Positions 61,237 to 64,000 of a stretch of DNA of 64,000 nt are shown one piece after another. Positions within the stretch are counted from its first letter, which is position 1. Each line of letters begins with the position of its first letter. The stretch covers positions 159,652-223,651 of the forward strand of contig NZ_JASBRI010000001.1 of the NCBI RefSeq assembly GCF_030149515.1, given 5' to 3'. A program made the translations under genes and the position numbers. This DNA is from Maricaulis sp. (lineage in GTDB: Bacteria; Pseudomonadota; Alphaproteobacteria; Caulobacterales; Maricaulaceae). Under the pieces are notes generated by a model. The model ran no database searches. It saw only the letters and a program-made list of their open reading frames with translations, and was not told the DNA's origin.

Positions 61237-62181
61237 ATGTCCGATACAATACTCGCGCTCAACGGCGTGTCGAAATCCTTTGGCGGAAAGCCCGCCGTAC
61301 GCGAAGTCAGCTTTTCCGTCGAACGCGGACAGATCACCGGCTTCCTCGGACCGAACGGCGCCGGCAAGACGACCAGCCTGCGTATGGCGCTGGGCATTCT
61401 CACACCCGACAGCGGTACGGTTGCCCTGTTCGGCGGGCGGCCGCGCGCCGCGGCGCTCGACCGGGTCGGTTTCCTGCCGGAGGAGCGCGGCATCTACCGC
61501 AAGATGAAGGTGATCGACGTGATCGTCTTCTTTGCCCGCCTCAAGGGCGTCGGCCCCGCCATCGCCCGCGAACGCGGGCTTGCCATGCTGGAGGAATTCG
61601 GCCTGGCCGATGTCGCCCAGTCCAAGGTCAAGGAATTGTCCAAGGGCATGGCGCAGAAGGTGCAGATCATCTCCACCCTGGTGCACGAGCCCGAATTCAT
61701 CATTCTCGACGAACCCTTCTCCGGCCTCGATCCGGTCAACCAGTCGGCACTCGAACAGGTCGTCCGAAAACAAGCCCAGGCCGGCCGCACCATCCTGTTC
61801 TCGACCCATGTGATGGAGCACGCGGAACGCCTGTGCGACAAGATCGTGCTCATCGCCAAGGGCCGGAAGGCCTTCGACGGCACCGTTGCTTCGGCCCTGT
61901 CACAGGTTCCACGCCGGGTGATGCTGGAGATTGCGTCCGACCATGACCTTGCCCAGGTCCTCGCCGGAATGGGCAATCTTCACCGTGAAGAGCAGGACGG
62001 ACGCTCGGTCTGGATCGTCGACCTGGCGGCCGGCTCGGACGCCCAGGACGTGCTGAAAGCCTGCGTCGACGCCGATGTGAAGCTGACCCGGTTCGAACCG
62101 GTGCGGGCCCACCTGCACGACGCCTTTGTCCATCTGGTCGGCCGCGATGCCGAGACCCCGAGCGAGCCGGAGACCGTCTGA
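61237..62181 (+). CDS. ABC exporter ATP-binding protein, NatA-like
   Basis: 314 residues. Walker A GPNGAGKTTSLRMALG, Q-loop GFLPEERGIYRKM, signature LSKGMAQKVQIISTLVH, Walker B FIILDEPFSGLDPV, and a C-terminal accessory domain (~225-305). The PEERGIYRKM and LSKGMAQKVQ forms are typical of NatA-type sodium-exporter ATPases. Stop overlaps the permease start by one base (TGATG). Confidence 0.94.
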   Translation: MSDTILALNGVSKSFGGKPAVREVSFSVERGQITGFLGPNGAGKTTSLRMALGILTPDSGTVALFGGRPRAAALDRVGFLPEERGIYRKMKVIDVIVFFARLKGVGPAIARERGLAMLEEFGLADVAQSKVKELSKGMAQKVQIISTLVHEPEFIILDEPFSGLDPVNQSALEQVVRKQAQAGRTILFSTHVMEHAERLCDKIVLIAKGRKAFDGTVASALSQVPRRVMLEIASDHDLAQVLAGMGNLHREEQDGRSVWIVDLAAGSDAQDVLKACVDADVKLTRFEPVRAHLHDAFVHLVGRDAETPSEPETV

Positions 62182-63578
62182 TGCGTGCCATCTATCTTAT
62201 CGCCCGCCGCGAATTCCTGTCCTACGTCGCCACCTGGGGCTTCTGGCTCTCCCTGCTCTCGGTGCCCATGTTCATGGCGCTCGGCTTCGGCATGCCGATC
62301 CTCATCGAAAACTCCCAGCCCACCCGCTACTACGTGCTGGTCGACGAGACCGGCGGCTCGCTGGAACAGGCCGTTTATGAACAGATGGACCGTGCCCGGG
62401 AGGAACAGCTCGAACGCGCCCGCGAAGTCGCCTCGGAAATGCTCGGCGACAATCCGCAGGTCCAGGCCGCGCTGGAAAGCTCGATGCAGCTGGAAGACGA
62501 CCGCTATATCCGCATCGAGGCAGAGACCACCGATCTGGATGCGTTGCGCCCCTATCTCACGGGCGACCGGGAACTGGACACCCAGGACGGGCCGCAGCCG
62601 CTGTTCGCCGCGATCTATCTCAGCGAACCCTCGCCCGGCGATGTCGATATCGAATACTGGAGCGCCAATCTGACCGATGGTGGCCTGCGCTCGACCATCC
62701 GCAGCGCCCTGCGCGATCACATGCAATTGCAGCGGCTAATCGAGGGCGGGGTCGATCCGGACCTGATTGCCGCGGCCGACGATCTCGCGCCCACCGTACG
62801 CGAACTCAATCCCGAGCGCAGCGCCGAGGCGGCCGAGGTGACCGAAGGTGAACGCCTGCCGATCTATGTCGGGGTCGCCACGGCCTTTGGCCTGTGGGTC
62901 GTCATCTTCTCGGTTGTGAACATGCTGCTGACCGCGATGATCGAGGAGAAGGGCAACAAGGTACTCGAAATGATGCTCGCCTCCTCGCGGCATCACGAAA
63001 TCCTGGTCGGCAAACTCCTCGGCGTGGCGGCCGTGTCCTTCACGCTGTTGCTGTTCTGGGGCGGCCTGGCGTCGCTGGGCGGGTTCGCGGTGCAACAGGT
63101 CATGGCGGCAGCCGACATTCCGGCTGCCGAGATCATGGCAACCCTGTTCGACCCCGGCCTCATCGGTCCGGCGATCGGGTATTTCATCGTCGGCTATCTG
63201 ATGTATGGCGCCATCTTCCTGGCTGTGGGTTCGCTGTGCGACACACTGCAGGACGCCCAGTCGCTGATGAGCCCGATCATGCTGGTGATGATGGTGCCGC
63301 TCTTCCTGGTGATGATCGCCATCGACGCGCCCGATTCGCCCGTCGTCGCCATCGCCAGCTGGGTGCCGATCTGGACGCCCTTCATCATGCTGGTCCGCCT
63401 GCCCCAGGATATCGGCATGTTCGACGTGATGGGGACCACGCTCGCAATGGTCGCCATGGCCATCGCCGTGATCTGGGCATCCGGTGCCATGTTCCGCATG
63501 GGCGCCCTCAACCAGGCCAACCAGGACACGGTGAAAAACTGGTTCAAGTTCGGGAAGAAGAAGACAGCGGCAAACTAG
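62181..63578 (+). CDS. ABC exporter permease, NatB-like
   Basis: 465 residues. First helix ~20-40, a large periplasmic domain (~45-230, acidic), then five membrane helices from VATAFGLWVVIFSVVNMLLT, with IEEKGNKVLEMMLASSRHHEI (ABC-2 signature IEEK..R..E.LL) after the second helix. Member of the NatB/ABC-2 family; sodium or other solute export is unproven. Ends with KKTAAN. Confidence 0.93.
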   Translation: MRAIYLIARREFLSYVATWGFWLSLLSVPMFMALGFGMPILIENSQPTRYYVLVDETGGSLEQAVYEQMDRAREEQLERAREVASEMLGDNPQVQAALESSMQLEDDRYIRIEAETTDLDALRPYLTGDRELDTQDGPQPLFAAIYLSEPSPGDVDIEYWSANLTDGGLRSTIRSALRDHMQLQRLIEGGVDPDLIAAADDLAPTVRELNPERSAEAAEVTEGERLPIYVGVATAFGLWVVIFSVVNMLLTAMIEEKGNKVLEMMLASSRHHEILVGKLLGVAAVSFTLLLFWGGLASLGGFAVQQVMAAADIPAAEIMATLFDPGLIGPAIGYFIVGYLMYGAIFLAVGSLCDTLQDAQSLMSPIMLVMMVPLFLVMIAIDAPDSPVVAIASWVPIWTPFIMLVRLPQDIGMFDVMGTTLAMVAMAIAVIWASGAMFRMGALNQANQDTVKNWFKFGKKKTAAN

Positions 63579-63600
63579 CCGGCGGCATCCGTGCAAAACG

Positions 63601-63633
63601 AAAACGCCGCGCCCTTTCGGACGCGGCGTTTTT
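63601..63633. terminator. Bidirectional intrinsic terminator
   Basis: AACGCCGCG (63603-63611) pairs perfectly with CGCGGCGTT (63622-63630), loop of 10, flanked by A run on the left and T run (63629-63633) on the right, so it can stop transcripts in both directions. It lies between the convergent natB-like and rpsU genes. Confidence 0.92.
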
Positions 63634-63659
63634 GCGTAACAGCTTGGAGTCTGGCGACC

Positions 63660-63917
63660 CTAGCGGCGACCACCACGCTTCGCGATGAGGCCTTCGCGCT
63701 GTGCCCGCTTGCGGGCCAGCTTGCGCGCACGGCGAATGGCTTCAGCCTTTTGGCGAGCCTTCTTCTCCGACGGCTTTTCATAATGATTGCGGCGCTTCAT
63801 CTCGCGGAAAGTGCCTTCCCGCTGCATCTTCTTTTTCAGCGCGCGGAGCGCTTGCTCCACATTATTGTCGCGCACAACGATCTGTACGATGGCTCTCTCT
63901 CCATTATCTGGACGCAA
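63660..63917 (-). CDS. rpsU: Ribosomal protein S21, start codon uncertain
   Basis: Small-subunit protein near the mRNA exit. Body [20 protein letters not shown] to LIAKRGGRR is a full-length S21 (about 75 residues). In the family the chain begins with Met just before VQI; here that codon is ATC (63888-63890), preceded by GGAGAGAG six bases upstream. The listed start, TTG at 63917, adds ten residues (RPDNGERAI...) but has GAGG at good spacing. Either a TTG start with an N-terminal extension or an ATC start is possible; no ATG is in frame. The bidirectional terminator follows the stop. Confidence 0.9.
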   Translation of the reverse strand: MRPDNGERAIVQIVVRDNNVEQALRALKKKMQREGTFREMKRRNHYEKPSEKKARQKAEAIRRARKLARKRAQREGLIAKRGGRR

Positions 63918-64000
63918 GGACCATCCTCACGCCGCTAGTTCGCCAGAGGCGCGGCTACTACCAGAGCTGCGACGCCGTGTCCACTCTGTCAGCGCACACG

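Noticed and set aside
1..64000. CRISPR arrays, insertion sequences, prophage genes, rRNA operons
   Set aside because: No direct-repeat/spacer pattern, transposase, integrase, phage structural gene or rRNA sequence was found.

Overview
The window is GC-rich, densely packed, ordinary chromosomal DNA of an alphaproteobacterium of the Caulobacterales/Maricaulales type (hyphomonad or maricaulid relatives; genus not determined). The evidence is a set of Caulobacter-type cell-cycle proteins (CpdR, GapR, a TacA-like sigma-54 activator), large TonB-dependent receptors, an aa3-type oxidase subunit IV, and promoters of the form TTGnnn-17 bp-TAnnnT, one of which carries a GCTAGAAAC -10 block. No insertion sequence, prophage, CRISPR array or rRNA operon was seen. 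Genes are often coupled by ATGA/TGATG overlaps.

Layout. 1-702: end of rmlD (dTDP-rhamnose). 699-8453 (minus): a four-gene type I secretion locus, ABC transporter / HlyD adaptor / TolC-like channel / very large RTX-cadherin metalloprotease substrate. 8597-9565: kdsD. 9566-9977: a long intergenic region that folds into an elaborate RNA-like structure. 9978-12713: gpmA, a RibD-like deaminase with a collapsed reductase domain, and a pentapeptide-repeat protein. 12786-17394: hsp20 with a heat-shock-type promoter, a lipoprotein with a methyltransferase fold plus a coupled exported partner, hisN, an XRE regulator and N-formylglutamate amidohydrolase. 17512-24358: cpdR, a large TonB receptor, tRNA-Val(GAC), and a divergent histidine kinase/response regulator pair. 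24429-30394: mrp, then a complete cobalamin uptake operon (btuB-F-C-D, minus strand) behind a cobalamin riboswitch. 30414-34941: WecG/TagA glycosyltransferase, a tiny exported protein, mnmC, an RBBP9-like hydrolase and motA. 35076-41279: MFS transporter, a coupled operon of two tandem DUF1194 von Willebrand proteins and an MltB-type transglycosylase, a LysE exporter, a Clp-fold membrane protease and rpmJ. 41397-47490: HAD phosphatase, two coupled acyl-CoA dehydrogenases of the heteromeric kind, a class 3 lipase, a TPR protein and an alpha/beta hydrolase. 47547-52448: gapR with a basic companion, an S9 peptidase, a small helical protein and tacA. 52655-58189: hydrolase, oxidase subunit IV, the pntAA-AB-B transhydrogenase, a DUF3995 membrane protein, and a small exported protein of six SFPD repeats that looks like a member of the 7(1) septoil-knot family. 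58190-63917: methyltransferase, DUF6265, DUF4269, 2OG-Fe(II) oxygenase, DksA/TraR zinc finger, NatAB-like ABC exporter and rpsU with an unusual start.

The most unusual items are the septoil-knot candidate (57902-58189), the unassigned structured RNA region (9626-9818), the rpsU start (ATC where ATG is expected), the truncated RibD, the exported methyltransferase-fold lipoprotein, and four convergent gene pairs that share one CTAG as both stop codons. All gene calls come from reading translations and motifs; no database search was run.
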